DNA from: Paenisporosarcina sp. FSL H8-0542
Lineage (GTDB): Bacteria; Bacillota; Bacilli; Bacillales_A; Planococcaceae
Direction: 5' to 3'
DNA: 64,000 nucleotides
Assembly (NCBI RefSeq): GCF_038632915.1
Contig: NZ_CP152050.1
Span: forward strand, 2,697,001 to 2,761,000
The stretch's first letter is position 1; each line of letters begins with the position of its first letter. This document shows positions 43,849 to 52,503 of this stretch, piece by piece. The translations under genes were made by a program, and so were the position numbers. The notes beneath the pieces were generated by a model that saw only the letters and a list, made by a program, of their open reading frames with translations, was not told the origin of the DNA and searched no databases.

Positions 43849-44595
43849 TTAACTTTCAACGGTTTTCATTGCTTTATGATTAAATGGACATTTCCCTTTA
43901 ATGGGTTCAATGTCGTCTCCGATAAAGAATTGTTTCCATTCATTATGCTCTGGATCACCGAAATGGCTGATATCCGGATGCGTTGGCAGGTGGTCCCATG
44001 CCTCTACGCGTTCGCGTACTTTTTCGCGGGACATGATGCCACCTTTTTCAGTACCTTCTAACCCTTGGAATATTTTTCGTGGCTGGAAACCGAGCACCAT
44101 GGAGTTACCTAAATGTCGTGTTTTTCTTTGTTTGTAAGCTGGAGCATTACCAAAAACAAAAATAGGTTCCCCATGAAAACGGAAATCCCATAAATGGTGG
44201 GCTGGATTCCGTGGTGCATCTTCAGGCCATTCCACTGGGTCGACTTCGTGTAAATACTGAAGAATGTCCCAAAATTGTTTGCGGTATTGCTCTAATTTGC
44301 CTTCGACTTCAAATGGTTCAACAAAAACAAATAAGCCATGACGCTTATGTTTAGGGTTATTAAACAAGTCCAAGAAACCTTCCAACGTTTTGGGTAGATT
44401 TGACCAATCGTCCTGTGTGATATAGCCATAACGCAATTCGCCTTTTAACTCTCCACTCATCCCGAAATAACAGGGAAAAGTTTTATCCGTAACTGTATTA
44501 TGAAAAGTTTGATATTCATCGAGTAACCATTGTGGTAGATCCGATCGTGTAGAAAAATCCTCTTTTGTCAATAAAGCCAGTTCCTTTCTTATCAT
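43849..44595 (-). CDS. YqcI/YcgG family protein
   Basis: 248 residues from ATG 44595, seven bases behind GGAGGG; a longer frame overlaps the RBS. The family pattern is clear: FPCYFGMSGELKGELRYGYI, FVFVEP, WDILQYLHEVDP, FRFHGEPIFVFGNAPAY and a C-terminal KCPFNHK. YqcI/YcgG proteins are of unknown function; the His/Cys pattern (NPAHHLWD, CPF) suggests a possible haem or metal site but this is not shown. Single gene. Confidence 0.88.
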   Translation of the reverse strand: MIRKELALLTKEDFSTRSDLPQWLLDEYQTFHNTVTDKTFPCYFGMSGELKGELRYGYITQDDWSNLPKTLEGFLDLFNNPKHKRHGLFVFVEPFEVEGKLEQYRKQFWDILQYLHEVDPVEWPEDAPRNPAHHLWDFRFHGEPIFVFGNAPAYKQRKTRHLGNSMVLGFQPRKIFQGLEGTEKGGIMSREKVRERVEAWDHLPTHPDISHFGDPEHNEWKQFFIGDDIEPIKGKCPFNHKAMKTVES

Positions 44596-44772
44596 CCAAA
44601 TTCCCTCCACCAAATAGCATGTATGTCATATTTTATTAATCAAATACCCTCTACCTTTGATTCGAAACAATCTCATCTAAATATTGAAAAATTTTTTCTT
44701 TCTTTTTATGTTAATTTATTACCGTTACGGGAATAACAGAAGAAACCATTACAATTTCATGGAGGATGAAAG

Positions 44773-45627
44773 ATGAGCATTGAAAGTACCGATTCTATTC
44801 AAACGAGTTGCCAAAGTGAATATGACACTTTGCGAAAAGTTATTGTTTGTGAACCCCAATTTATGTCGATTGATGAAATTATCAACGATGTTCAAAAAAA
44901 ATATAAAGATGAAAACATCAATATTGAACGTGCTTTGAATCAACATCATGATTTTGTTGAGAAAATGCGTGCAGAAGGCGTCGACGTCATTACACTGCCT
45001 GCTAATGCCTCTTATCCTGAACAAGTTTTTACACGGGATATAGGATTCACTCTTGGCAATCAGACCTTTGTATCTGAAATGGCAAGCAGTATCCGACAAG
45101 GAGAAGAAACCGTTCTAGAGAAGTGGTTAAACACACATCATGTACCTTTCCAAAAATTATCTCAAAACCATATTGAAGGTGGAGATGTCATTATTGACGA
45201 TAGGACAATCTATATAGGGCTTAGTCATCGTACATGTAATTCAGCAATTGAACAGCTTCGCTCCGATTTGCCGAATTATGAAATAGTTGCGATTCCATTT
45301 GACCCTAAATATTTACACTTGGATTGTGTATTCAATATACTTTCCCCCACCGATGCATTAATATTCCCACAAGCACTAGACGCGGAAACTGTATCATTTT
45401 TAACAAACCGCTATCACTTAATTGAAGTAAGTAAGGAAGAACAATTTACGATGGGTACGAATGTGTTATCCATTGGACATAAAAGAGTTTTCAGTTTGCC
45501 TATCAACGCCCAAGTAAACAACAAAATGCGGAGGCAAGGCTATAAAGTGATTGAAGTGGACTTTTCAGAAATCATCAAATCTGGGGGATCTTTCAGATGT
45601 TGTACTATGCCAATTGCACGAGGATAA
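44773..45627 (+). CDS. DDAH/arginine deiminase superfamily amidinotransferase-fold hydrolase
   Basis: 284 residues behind GGAGG. Pentein-fold motifs: CEPQFM, FTRDIGF, HIEGGDVII, LHLDCVFNIL with the catalytic His, and GGSFRCCTMP with the nucleophile Cys near 276-277. The layout matches dimethylarginine dimethylaminohydrolase or related arginine-modifying enzymes that release citrulline and an amine. It is alone, with no arginine operon next to it; the RocB-like operon is 20 kb away. Confidence 0.88.
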   Translation: MSIESTDSIQTSCQSEYDTLRKVIVCEPQFMSIDEIINDVQKKYKDENINIERALNQHHDFVEKMRAEGVDVITLPANASYPEQVFTRDIGFTLGNQTFVSEMASSIRQGEETVLEKWLNTHHVPFQKLSQNHIEGGDVIIDDRTIYIGLSHRTCNSAIEQLRSDLPNYEIVAIPFDPKYLHLDCVFNILSPTDALIFPQALDAETVSFLTNRYHLIEVSKEEQFTMGTNVLSIGHKRVFSLPINAQVNNKMRRQGYKVIEVDFSEIIKSGGSFRCCTMPIARG

Positions 45628-45664
45628 AGTGGCAGTTTTATAAAATTGCATACTAAATCACAAT

Positions 45665-45711
45665 AAAAAGAATCCATTTTGATCAGTCTTGCTTCAAAAT
45701 GGATTCTTTTT
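45665..45711 (+). terminator. Terminator of the DDAH-like gene
   Basis: A long stem AAAAAGAATCCATTTTGA pairing with TCAAAATGGATTCTTTTT. Confidence 0.88.
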
Positions 45712-45812
45712 GTTTAATACAATATAATACCCTAAAGAAACACTTTCATTTATCACATGTTTATATGGTGGTTATCATTGAAACGGTTAAACAGTATGAG
45801 TTCTATAGTGTC

Positions 45813-45848
45813 ATTTAATATCTTCTGTGCCAGCAGAAGATATTAAAT
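45813..45848. other. Perfect 15-bp inverted repeat downstream of the peptide locus
   Basis: ATTTAATATCTTCTG/CAGAAGATATTAAAT with hexaloop TGCCAG, lacking a T-tract on either side. Lies 120 bp after the last gene of the minus-strand peptide locus; could be its 3' RNA structure. Confidence 0.5.
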
Positions 45849-45968
45849 TACTAATCAATCTTTCAAATCTAATACACCGTTAATCATTCACCCTAGGATT
45901 ATGGAATGAAGTGATCATAAATACATGATTTTTGTAACTACTTCTCTAGGGCTCAGACTAAAGAATTC

Positions 45969-46229
45969 TTATGCACATTCAGCCCAAACGCTGACTCCCC
46001 ACTGGGACCATTTCCAGTTGCCTGTGAATTTTTTGCCTTGATACACAACACACCAAATCATTAGACCTGCAAAAATAGTAAATGCCAAACCTAATAATAC
46101 TGCTGCAAAGATTAAAAACCAAGCATCACTTTTAACCATTTGCTTTTGAAAAGAGTTAATAGCTTTCACCTTCATGGTTTGTAGAAAAACCAAAATACCG
46201 ATTAAACTGTTATTTATGGACATTGTCAA
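45969..46229 (-). CDS. Short membrane peptide, candidate secreted-peptide precursor
   Basis: 86 residues from TTG 46229, eight bases behind AAAGGAGG (which lies in the end of the previous gene). A 37-residue polar N-terminus, one strong membrane helix (AWFLIFAAVLLGLAFTIFAG) and a Trp-rich, Cys-ended tail (GKKFTGNWKWSQWGVSVWAE plus CA). I recognise no family. Being last in an operon with an S2P-like protease and an ABC transporter suggests it is the precursor of a processed, exported peptide such as a bacteriocin or signal. This is inference; it could be an accessory membrane subunit. Confidence 0.6.
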   Translation of the reverse strand: MTMSINNSLIGILVFLQTMKVKAINSFQKQMVKSDAWFLIFAAVLLGLAFTIFAGLMIWCVVYQGKKFTGNWKWSQWGVSVWAECA

Positions 46230-46230
46230 T

Positions 46231-46746
46231 TTATTCACCTCCTTTCAATTGAGAACTGAGATATGCTTTAATAATCATCATCCCGTCTCCAAAGGGAGGC
46301 AAGAGAAAGATTATGTGTAGAAGAAAAATATAAGAGACATACATCATTAACTGAGAACTAGCTGTCATGAAAAGAATCAACCCTATAGTGAAACAAATCA
46401 ATGGTCCCATCATAGCCATCATCACTATCTGATAGTTACTTAGGTGAAAAAGAGGGATAATCGAAATTCGCAAAAATGTACTCTCAATTCGCACAGCACC
46501 TTTTTTTTTCAAAATCTTAAATGATAAGATATGAAAGTATTCATGCAGCATGAATGAAATAAGCAACGAACTAATCAAGGTGAATTGTTGGACTGTTAAA
46601 AAAGCAACTTCTAGTTTCAAAAACAGTGGCATTGGTAATAAGATGCTTACCATGATCATTATCACCAGTGGCTTATTGATTTTAAGGAATAACCATGAAA
46701 AATTCATAAGATTTATGTCTTCTACTGTTTTTGTGACTTGTTTCAT
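46231..46746 (-). CDS. Site-2-protease-like (M50) membrane metalloprotease
   Basis: 171 residues, about five membrane helices. HEYFH (HExxH) near residue 73 and a second motif LPPFGDGMMI near 155 correspond to the zinc ligands of the M50 family (HExxH and NPDG-like). It is smaller than RseP or SpoIVFB and lacks PDZ/CBS domains, like the M50 proteases of peptide-modifying loci such as yyd. It starts three bases after the stop of the upstream gene and its end contains the RBS of the peptide gene, implying translational coupling. Confidence 0.8.
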   Translation of the reverse strand: MKQVTKTVEDINLMNFSWLFLKINKPLVIMIMVSILLPMPLFLKLEVAFLTVQQFTLISSLLISFMLHEYFHILSFKILKKKGAVRIESTFLRISIIPLFHLSNYQIVMMAMMGPLICFTIGLILFMTASSQLMMYVSYIFLLHIIFLLPPFGDGMMIIKAYLSSQLKGGE

Positions 46747-46749
46747 GGC

Positions 46750-47064
46750 CTAATTATGGCTATTTTTAAGTTGGATTTGTTTTTGTCGTAAAAGTTTATA
46801 AGTAAAGAAAACAATCATATAAAATATAGTAAGTATAATCACTGTAAGGATTGCTGGAAGATAATTTTCAACTCCAAAGTGTAAAGAAACGGAACCATCA
46901 GCCTTATCGGCTGAATCGAAGAAAAGAGTGTCAAAGTAAACTGTTCTCTTTCCTAATTTGCCGCCATCACTGAACAACATGTAAAGAAATGAAAGAACTA
47001 GAATTACTAAAGTTGTGACAAAGGCCCCCAAAAACGCATTGAATCCTATAAAGACTTTTTTCAT
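46750..47064 (-). CDS. Small two-helix membrane protein
   Basis: 104 residues behind GGGAGG. Two hydrophobic helices (about 8-32 and 70-92) enclose a 35-residue extracellular loop rich in Asp, Ser and Gly (TLFFDSADKADGSVS), and the tail is basic. No family recognised. It is fixed between the ABC permease and the M50 protease with gaps of one and three bases, so it belongs to the same operon. An immunity or transporter-accessory role is possible. Confidence 0.75.
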   Translation of the reverse strand: MKKVFIGFNAFLGAFVTTLVILVLSFLYMLFSDGGKLGKRTVYFDTLFFDSADKADGSVSLHFGVENYLPAILTVIILTIFYMIVFFTYKLLRQKQIQLKNSHN

Positions 47065-47065
47065 T

Positions 47066-48484
47066 TTATACTTCCTCCCTTATTTTTTTCAAGCCAAATA
47101 TACTGAAATATATAATTACAAAAAAGATAAAACCGACAAATATAAAATTTTGGGTAGTAGACAATTGAAGAATTGCTATCCCTATCGCCAAAACAATTAT
47201 TATCGTGAAAATAATTACGAAACTGATAATAACAGAGAATGGATTATCATCGTATGGTGGAAAAAGGATACCCACCAGTGTAAATAAAAAAACAGCAACA
47301 GTTACAGATGCTAAAGCCATAAAGTTTGTTGTTAGGCTTGTATTAAAAATTAATACAATTATCACCAATGGTAATGAAATGAACAGTATATATAAAATCT
47401 GACTACTAATAAGGAATACGTAGTCTTTCCAAACCGTATAATTCGTTTTCCACCATAATTTTCTAATAGAATTGGTATTTACATAATGATAAATTCCATT
47501 AAACGCCAAAGGTAGAAGTGCATATAATGAGTATTCACTTTTATTATCCATAAATAAATAGAGGAAGATGATATACGAAACACCTATGTAATTAAAGGTA
47601 TCTTTCTTCCTGAGAATACTATACACATAGGAGACCAATAGGTTATTAAATCGTTTAAATAATTCAATTTTCAAATAATTTTGCGTAGACATGTACGCTT
47701 TATCAGGTATTTTGATATTCAAGAAACTCAAAAGTAAAAACGATATAATAAAAGTGACCAAAATAATCCAAAAGTCGAATCGTTCAAAGAAAATCGACCA
47801 TGATATTAAAATATTAAATCCAACATCCTTTTCGTCGAGATATGCATATACAACTGACTCTGCCACAGAATTAGCATCTTGGTATAAAAAGAAGAACACT
47901 AGGCTAAAAATAAAGATTGTCACGATGTCTTTTAAAGGATTCAGGTTGAAAAAATTGAGAATAAAGACGATGACTTTATTAATAAGTTGTAAGATTAAAT
48001 ACGTAATAATACTAGAGAAGAAGACTGTACTAATTAATAACAAAATGAATTGAGTTCCATATGTAAGGATCAGTGAAAGGACAACAGCACTTGACAACAA
48101 TGAGATTAAAATAATAGATATCACCGTTTCAAAAATTAAAAGTGCGCTATTTCTTTCATTCATCGTTACAGGAAGAGTGGTTGTCATCTTAAGAAAACTG
48201 TTGGACTTCATAAAAAGTATTTTGACAAACATAAAAATAATTAAAGACCAAAACATGATTGTCATACTATAAACTCTTAAGATAAGTGGAACTTCAAGGT
48301 TTTCATTCCCAATTAGATTAAAGAATGAATACAACATAAAAGTGAAAATACCGAGCATCATTACTAGGACTAATAGAAAGATAACTCTAAATGCTTTGCT
48401 TTTTAGAGGACCGATGTTAAAAACCTTTCTGGTGAAATATAAGCTAATCAGATGTACTAAATTGAAAACTTGTGCGGATCTCAT
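47066..48484 (-). CDS. ABC transporter permease of the peptide locus
   Basis: 472 residues behind GAGGAGGT, with about 12 hydrophobic helices and very few motifs. Its start overlaps the end of the ATPase gene by 41 bp, so the two are a pair. Long ABC-2-like permeases with this layout export peptides or protect against them. AT-rich codon use is stronger than in flanking genes. Confidence 0.82.
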   Translation of the reverse strand: MRSAQVFNLVHLISLYFTRKVFNIGPLKSKAFRVIFLLVLVMMLGIFTFMLYSFFNLIGNENLEVPLILRVYSMTIMFWSLIIFMFVKILFMKSNSFLKMTTTLPVTMNERNSALLIFETVISIILISLLSSAVVLSLILTYGTQFILLLISTVFFSSIITYLILQLINKVIVFILNFFNLNPLKDIVTIFIFSLVFFFLYQDANSVAESVVYAYLDEKDVGFNILISWSIFFERFDFWIILVTFIISFLLLSFLNIKIPDKAYMSTQNYLKIELFKRFNNLLVSYVYSILRKKDTFNYIGVSYIIFLYLFMDNKSEYSLYALLPLAFNGIYHYVNTNSIRKLWWKTNYTVWKDYVFLISSQILYILFISLPLVIIVLIFNTSLTTNFMALASVTVAVFLFTLVGILFPPYDDNPFSVIISFVIIFTIIIVLAIGIAILQLSTTQNFIFVGFIFFVIIYFSIFGLKKIREEV

Positions 48485-49187
48485 TTTTCACCTCCTCTAA
48501 ATTCATCAACTCTTTAAATGAATCTGAGAGTGATCGTGTAAGATTGCTTACGAGATCGTCCAGATATACTTCCCCTTTATAAAAAAGAATCACCCTATTA
48601 CTTATCTCCTGCATCAACTCTAAATCATGTGAACAAATTATAATGGTGCCACCATTTTTCGTATACTCATTGAGTAATATTTTTATAATTTCTTTCGCCT
48701 CAACATCAATGCCATTTAAGGTTTCATCTATAATCATTAATGGAGGATTTAATAAAAGAGCATTTATTAATTGAAGCTTTTTTTTCATTCCATGGGAATA
48801 GGATTCCACCATCTCCGAAAGTTTCTTATTCATGCTTAAGTGAGATGAAATTACTTGTAAATTTTGTTCGTCTATGTTCTTTTTATATAACTTGGACATT
48901 AACATAATATACTCTCGACCTGTTAAAAATTCAGGAATATAATCGTCACTAGGTAAATAGACAATTTTACTCTGTACAGACAAAGAAGTATGAGATGTTC
49001 CATTGAAAGTGATGGAACCCTTTTGTAGCTTCAGTAAATTGCATACCAGTTTAATTAAAGTGGTTTTTCCTGATCCATTGGGTCCAGCAATTGCTACAAA
49101 TTCTCCTCTCTTAATTTCCAAATTGATATCATTAAAAATTGGCTGTTCTTTATCATAAGAATGGTGAATTTTTTGAATAGATAGCAT
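48444..49187 (-). CDS. ABC transporter ATP-binding protein of the peptide locus
   Basis: 247 residues behind GGGGGGT. Walker A GPNGSGKTT, Q-loop region, a degenerate signature SYSHGMKKKLQL, Walker B LMIIDETLNGID and the H-loop ICSHD. It is the first gene of a five-gene minus-strand operon (ATPase, permease, small membrane protein, M50-like protease, short peptide). Confidence 0.92.
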   Translation of the reverse strand: MLSIQKIHHSYDKEQPIFNDINLEIKRGEFVAIAGPNGSGKTTLIKLVCNLLKLQKGSITFNGTSHTSLSVQSKIVYLPSDDYIPEFLTGREYIMLMSKLYKKNIDEQNLQVISSHLSMNKKLSEMVESYSHGMKKKLQLINALLLNPPLMIIDETLNGIDVEAKEIIKILLNEYTKNGGTIIICSHDLELMQEISNRVILFYKGEVYLDDLVSNLTRSLSDSFKELMNLEEVKNEIRTSFQFSTSD

Positions 49188-49641
49188 TTTTTACCCCCCG
49201 CAAGGCATATTAAAATCCATTTATTGGTAATGAGTAAATTTTAAGTTAAAAAATGGTATTTTTAATGTAGCATAAAGGAAAAATTAGTCAATGATTTATT
49301 TCAGAATATTTAAAATTTATTATAAAAAACTTTAAAAAATGCTTTTTGTTTATTTAACTGAGAAATGTAAAATGACAAATAGGAAAAATTCTTGATGGCT
49401 ACTCGTTTTGTAATCTATATACTTATTTTACTATTATAGAAAAAAAAGGCTACTTATTTAAGTTGAGAAACTTTTTCCGAAAAAGCATTATTTTCCATAA
49501 TTTTATAAATAAATTTCCCATTTTTTACTCTAAATTTAGTTATTAGAAATAGTAGGTATTACGATTACTTTTCACAAGTGGCTATGATATGCATGCTTAG
49601 ATTATTGAATATAAAACGTGAGAGTGTATTACGCCTTGCAT

Positions 49642-49715
49642 GCCGCAAGTGCGTGAAGAATGAGACCCACAAGTATGTGGTCTTCATACTTGTGGGCTCA
49701 CGCGGAACATGCGGC
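49642..49715. other. Long nested hairpin, possible structured RNA
   Basis: GCCGCA/TGCGGC (outer), GCGTGA/TCACGC (middle) and a perfect 12-bp CCCACAAGTATG/CATACTTGTGGG (inner, 49666-49677 with 49685-49696) nest in one 74-bp structure. GC-rich in an AT-rich 600-bp gap between the ABC ATPase gene's 5' side and pcp's 3' side. No T-tract follows. The rest of the gap (49188-49641) holds the operon's promoter region and nothing else I can name. Confidence 0.6.
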
Positions 49716-49765
49716 TTAGCATAAATGTAGGATTACAACACATTAATGTTTACATATCCAATTAC

Positions 49766-49804
49766 AAAACAAACACCGTAGCTTTTCGCTATGGTGTTTG
49801 TTTT
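49766..49804 (-). terminator. Terminator of pcp
   Basis: A 17-bp stem AAAACAAACACCGTAGC/GCTATGGTGTTTGTTTT with one G-U pair; it overlaps the pcp stop codon. Confidence 0.88.
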
Positions 49805-50424
49805 GATTTAATAGATTTCTCGGATAGCACTGTAATGCAAATCGATATCGCCTTTTTCAAATCTTTGTGCGACCAGCTTGGGATGTTTCCATGTTGGATG
49901 GCTAATTCATGGGAAGCTGGTATATGAATAAATCCGGATGGGATATTTAAGTTGGTTGTATGAATTGTATGTAGTCCTTCGTACATCACGTTATTGCACA
50001 AATATGTACCCGCAGTATTTGAAATGGATGCAGGAAATCCGGATTCGTTTAATTTTTCTACCATCCCTCGAATCGGTAACGTAGAAAAGTAGGCTGCTGG
50101 ACCTTCAGGATGAATAAGTTCGTCCACAGGTGTATGTCCTTCGTTATCTGCAGCACCATCTTTCACATTGATCGCGATGCGTTCTGGTGTTATTTTTGAG
50201 CGACCTCCTGCCAATCCCAATGAAATGACTGCATCCGGCTGTAACTCTTCTATCAATGCGACTAATTGGTCCCCTGATGACTTAAAATCAACCGTCATCG
50301 TTTTCCCTATAATTTGATAATCTCCAATCGTTTGTCCGTTTAATTCCTCCACTATTTTCATAGTTGGATTTACCGTGAACTTTAAAAAGGGTTCAAAACC
50401 TGTCAGTAACAAAGTTTTCTTCAT
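49789..50424 (-). CDS. pcp: Pyroglutamyl-peptidase I
   Basis: 211 residues behind GGAGGT. The C15 catalytic residues are all present at the family positions: Glu81 in ITPERIAIN, Cys143 in GTYLCNNVMY and His167 in GFIHIPASHE. LLTGFEPFLKFTVNP is the typical N-terminus (F-x-G-x-x-x-N-P-S region, here TVNP-T). It removes N-terminal pyroglutamate from peptides in the cytoplasm. Single gene. Confidence 0.96.
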   Translation of the reverse strand: MKKTLLLTGFEPFLKFTVNPTMKIVEELNGQTIGDYQIIGKTMTVDFKSSGDQLVALIEELQPDAVISLGLAGGRSKITPERIAINVKDGAADNEGHTPVDELIHPEGPAAYFSTLPIRGMVEKLNESGFPASISNTAGTYLCNNVMYEGLHTIHTTNLNIPSGFIHIPASHELAIQHGNIPSWSHKDLKKAISICITVLSEKSIKSKQTP

Positions 50425-50823
50425 AAGCTAGTAACCTCCTTTTCCCGTAATTTTATTGTACCGTATAGCTTCTTTTATTTCGAAAAGCAAACAATTTATG
50501 GATAATATTATTTGGAATTTTATCGATTTCAGTCCAAATAGATAGACCACTCCATTGGTATTTCTTCGTATAAAATGAAATTCAATTAACAAATCTGAGT
50601 AATAAGTATCACTCTGTAATGTTCATATAAATTCGAAAGATATTTTTACGCATAATTATTAGAAGTACAATTTTGATTTTGAGTTGAATTAAAGTTATTC
50701 AATTCAAAAAGATGTACAACACGAAATCTCCTAAATACCATCGTATATACCTTTCATCCTTACGATTAAATAGTATCCATCAGAATTATTTTAGGAAAGC
50801 AAATTGGAATTATGAAAGAAAAT

Positions 50824-50849
50824 GTGTGATTGTTTGTGAAAGTGGGTAT
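50824..50849 (+). promoter_or_regulatory. Possible SigB promoter
   Basis: GTGTGA (50824-50829), 14-bp spacer, GGGTAT (50844-50849): the -10 is perfect, the -35 matches four of six. The rest of the 470-bp gap from 50425 is AT-rich and shows nothing else. Confidence 0.5.
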
Positions 50850-50892
50850 CATATAAGATAACTGATTTTTAACAACAATTGGAGGGATGACG

Positions 50893-51303
50893 ATGTCTAG
50901 AGGAAATACACGTTCATTATTAATTGGAGGTCTTGCAGCTACGGCTTATATGTTTCTACAGAAAGCAGAAAATCGTGAAAAAGCCAAAATCATGATGAAT
51001 AATACGATGACAAAAGTGTCCTCATTCATGGATTCAAAAAATGTAAAACAATGCCAAATGACAAAATCAGGTTTCTCAGATCCTAACGATCCGGATGACA
51101 ATCGTATGGTGGAAGAAGGCGCCATGACCAGTGTTCAATATTATATCGAAAGTGTACTAAGCAAGGACACTAAGAAAGAAGCAAAACAAGCTTTCCCAAA
51201 ATCTCAGCATAAAGCTGCACCAAAATCAAAAGAATCACTGCCTGAAGATAACAATGACTCACCAGCGAAACAAGAAAATGCAAAAAGATTGCCAAATGAA
51301 TAA
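50893..51303 (+). CDS. Hypothetical protein with N-terminal hydrophobic helix and disordered tail
   Basis: 136 residues; ATG 50893 is six bases behind GGAGGG, while an ATG two codons earlier touches it. The start GNTRSLLIGGLAATAYMFL is a short membrane or membrane-associated helix reminiscent of YtxH-type stress proteins, followed by a charged helix and a Lys/Glu/Pro/Ser-rich tail (about 90-136). No catalytic motif. A SigB-like promoter would fit a stress role. Confidence 0.75.
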   Translation: MSRGNTRSLLIGGLAATAYMFLQKAENREKAKIMMNNTMTKVSSFMDSKNVKQCQMTKSGFSDPNDPDDNRMVEEGAMTSVQYYIESVLSKDTKKEAKQAFPKSQHKAAPKSKESLPEDNNDSPAKQENAKRLPNE

Positions 51304-51305
51304 AC

Positions 51306-51338
51306 AAAAACCGTGATCCTTATGGGATCACGGTTTTT
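51306..51338. terminator. Terminator between convergent genes
   Basis: A 14-bp perfect stem AAAAACCGTGATCC/GGATCACGGTTTTT, usable from both sides. Confidence 0.88.
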
Positions 51339-51341
51339 TGA

Positions 51342-51500
51342 TTAGTACCCTCCACGCTCATCCAAGTGATGGTTATTCTGACCATCTTTCACTTGAAGTT
51401 TTTCTTTTTCTTCTTTACTTAGCTGGTCTTCTTTTTGTGTTTGTTCAGTAGCTGATTGATTTGCAAATTCTTTTGCAGATTGTTTTTCATTGTCTTTCAC
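51342..51500 (-). CDS. Small hydrophilic hypothetical protein
   Basis: 52 residues from GTG 51500, seven bases behind AGAGGTG, read directly from the sequence because it is short. It is rich in Lys, Glu and Gln (KDNEKQSAKEFANQSATEQ at the start; DERGGY at the end), with no hydrophobic stretch, probably disordered. Good RBS and a shared terminator after its stop support it as real. Function unknown; small acid-soluble-type or stress peptides look similar. Confidence 0.6.
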   Translation of the reverse strand: MKDNEKQSAKEFANQSATEQTQKEDQLSKEEKEKLQVKDGQNNHHLDERGGY

Positions 51501-51616
51501 TTTTTTTCACCTCTCCATTATAAAATTTCCGTCATAGTTGATTTTCCCCTAATAATCAAACTTATAACATGAAATTTAAATATTTATGTATGAAGAGTTA
51601 GATTACATCGAAAGTA

Positions 51617-52144
51617 CTATTCGTTTACAAACGGTTTAATTTCACAATAATCCATGCAATTTTGATTTTTGTTTGTCAATGAATAGCTCATATTTTCTTT
51701 CAACAATTCACTCATGAATCCTGTCCAATAACTCAGCATTATAATACATTCTTGATCTTTATTAATTGATTTGAAAACCCTATGTTCCCAGCTATTGTGA
51801 AGTTCAATAATCACCTTTCTATCTTCTTTGGAAAACTTAGTGATTTTTCACATTTCCCCAACCGGCATTGCGATAATATCACTGAATTGAATTAAAATAT
51901 TTTCAAGATCCATCCGTTCAGAATAGTACTTACTTGCTATTGCTCCCATGCGAAATCCAAAGTCCTTCAATATTGTATTGCTCTTTTCGATATCCAAGTG
52001 TTTATCCAAAGTTTGCAATAAGATTTCAATTTCTAAGTCCCATAATACGATTGCAGAGGCATCATTTTGAAAGAATAGTCCTCTTTCCATTTTCCATATA
52101 AACTCATCTCTGTTAATACTAAATTCTGTGATAGAGTCTGTCAT
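51617..52144 (-). pseudogene. Gene split by one in-frame TGA (V4R/XylR-N-like domain)
   Basis: A good start (ATG 52144 behind AAGGGGAG) opens 98 codons that end at TGA 51850-51848 after VGEM. The same frame stays open for a further 76 codons (KITKFSKEDRKVIIELH to CEIKPFVNE, stop 51617), with no RBS for a separate start. Together they give about 175 residues with the GxRxGxxA...C..CEI layout of small V4R-like sensory proteins. One nonsense mutation, a sequencing error, or readthrough are the options. Confidence 0.6.
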
Positions 52145-52399
52145 TCACGAACTCCCCTTAAAATAAATTTTTCCTACAACAGTTTAATAGATAATTTCAA
52201 ACATTCAATGCGGAATTTCCTGATTTTTTAACTTATTCATAGAGAAAACCGATTCTATTAGCTTTACGAAAAAATTACATATTTACTCAAATTTCAAAAA
52301 GTAGTCTTAATTGCACGTGAAACTTAGTTGTTTCAACATTGTTAAGAAGTAAATTTTGTAAACTTTCGAATGAATTACCCTTTTAATAGGTTAATAGTC

Positions 52400-52428
52400 T
52401 TGTATCTTTAGTTAGCTATTATGATAAT
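52400..52428 (+). promoter_or_regulatory. Predicted promoter of the double-nucleotidase operon
   Basis: TTGTAT (52400-52405), 17-bp spacer, GATAAT (52423-52428), leaving a leader of about 70 bases. The gap 52145-52399 is AT-rich and shows no other feature. Confidence 0.5.
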
Positions 52429-52503
52429 AGTAGTGTTAAAATGATAATGTGATGGAATATTCATATATTTCTAAACAAAAATAACCAAACGGGGGATTGA
52501 CGA

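Noticed and set aside
44749-45099. 116-codon minus-strand ORF
   Set aside because: Antisense to the DDAH-like gene; no RBS and composition unlike a protein.
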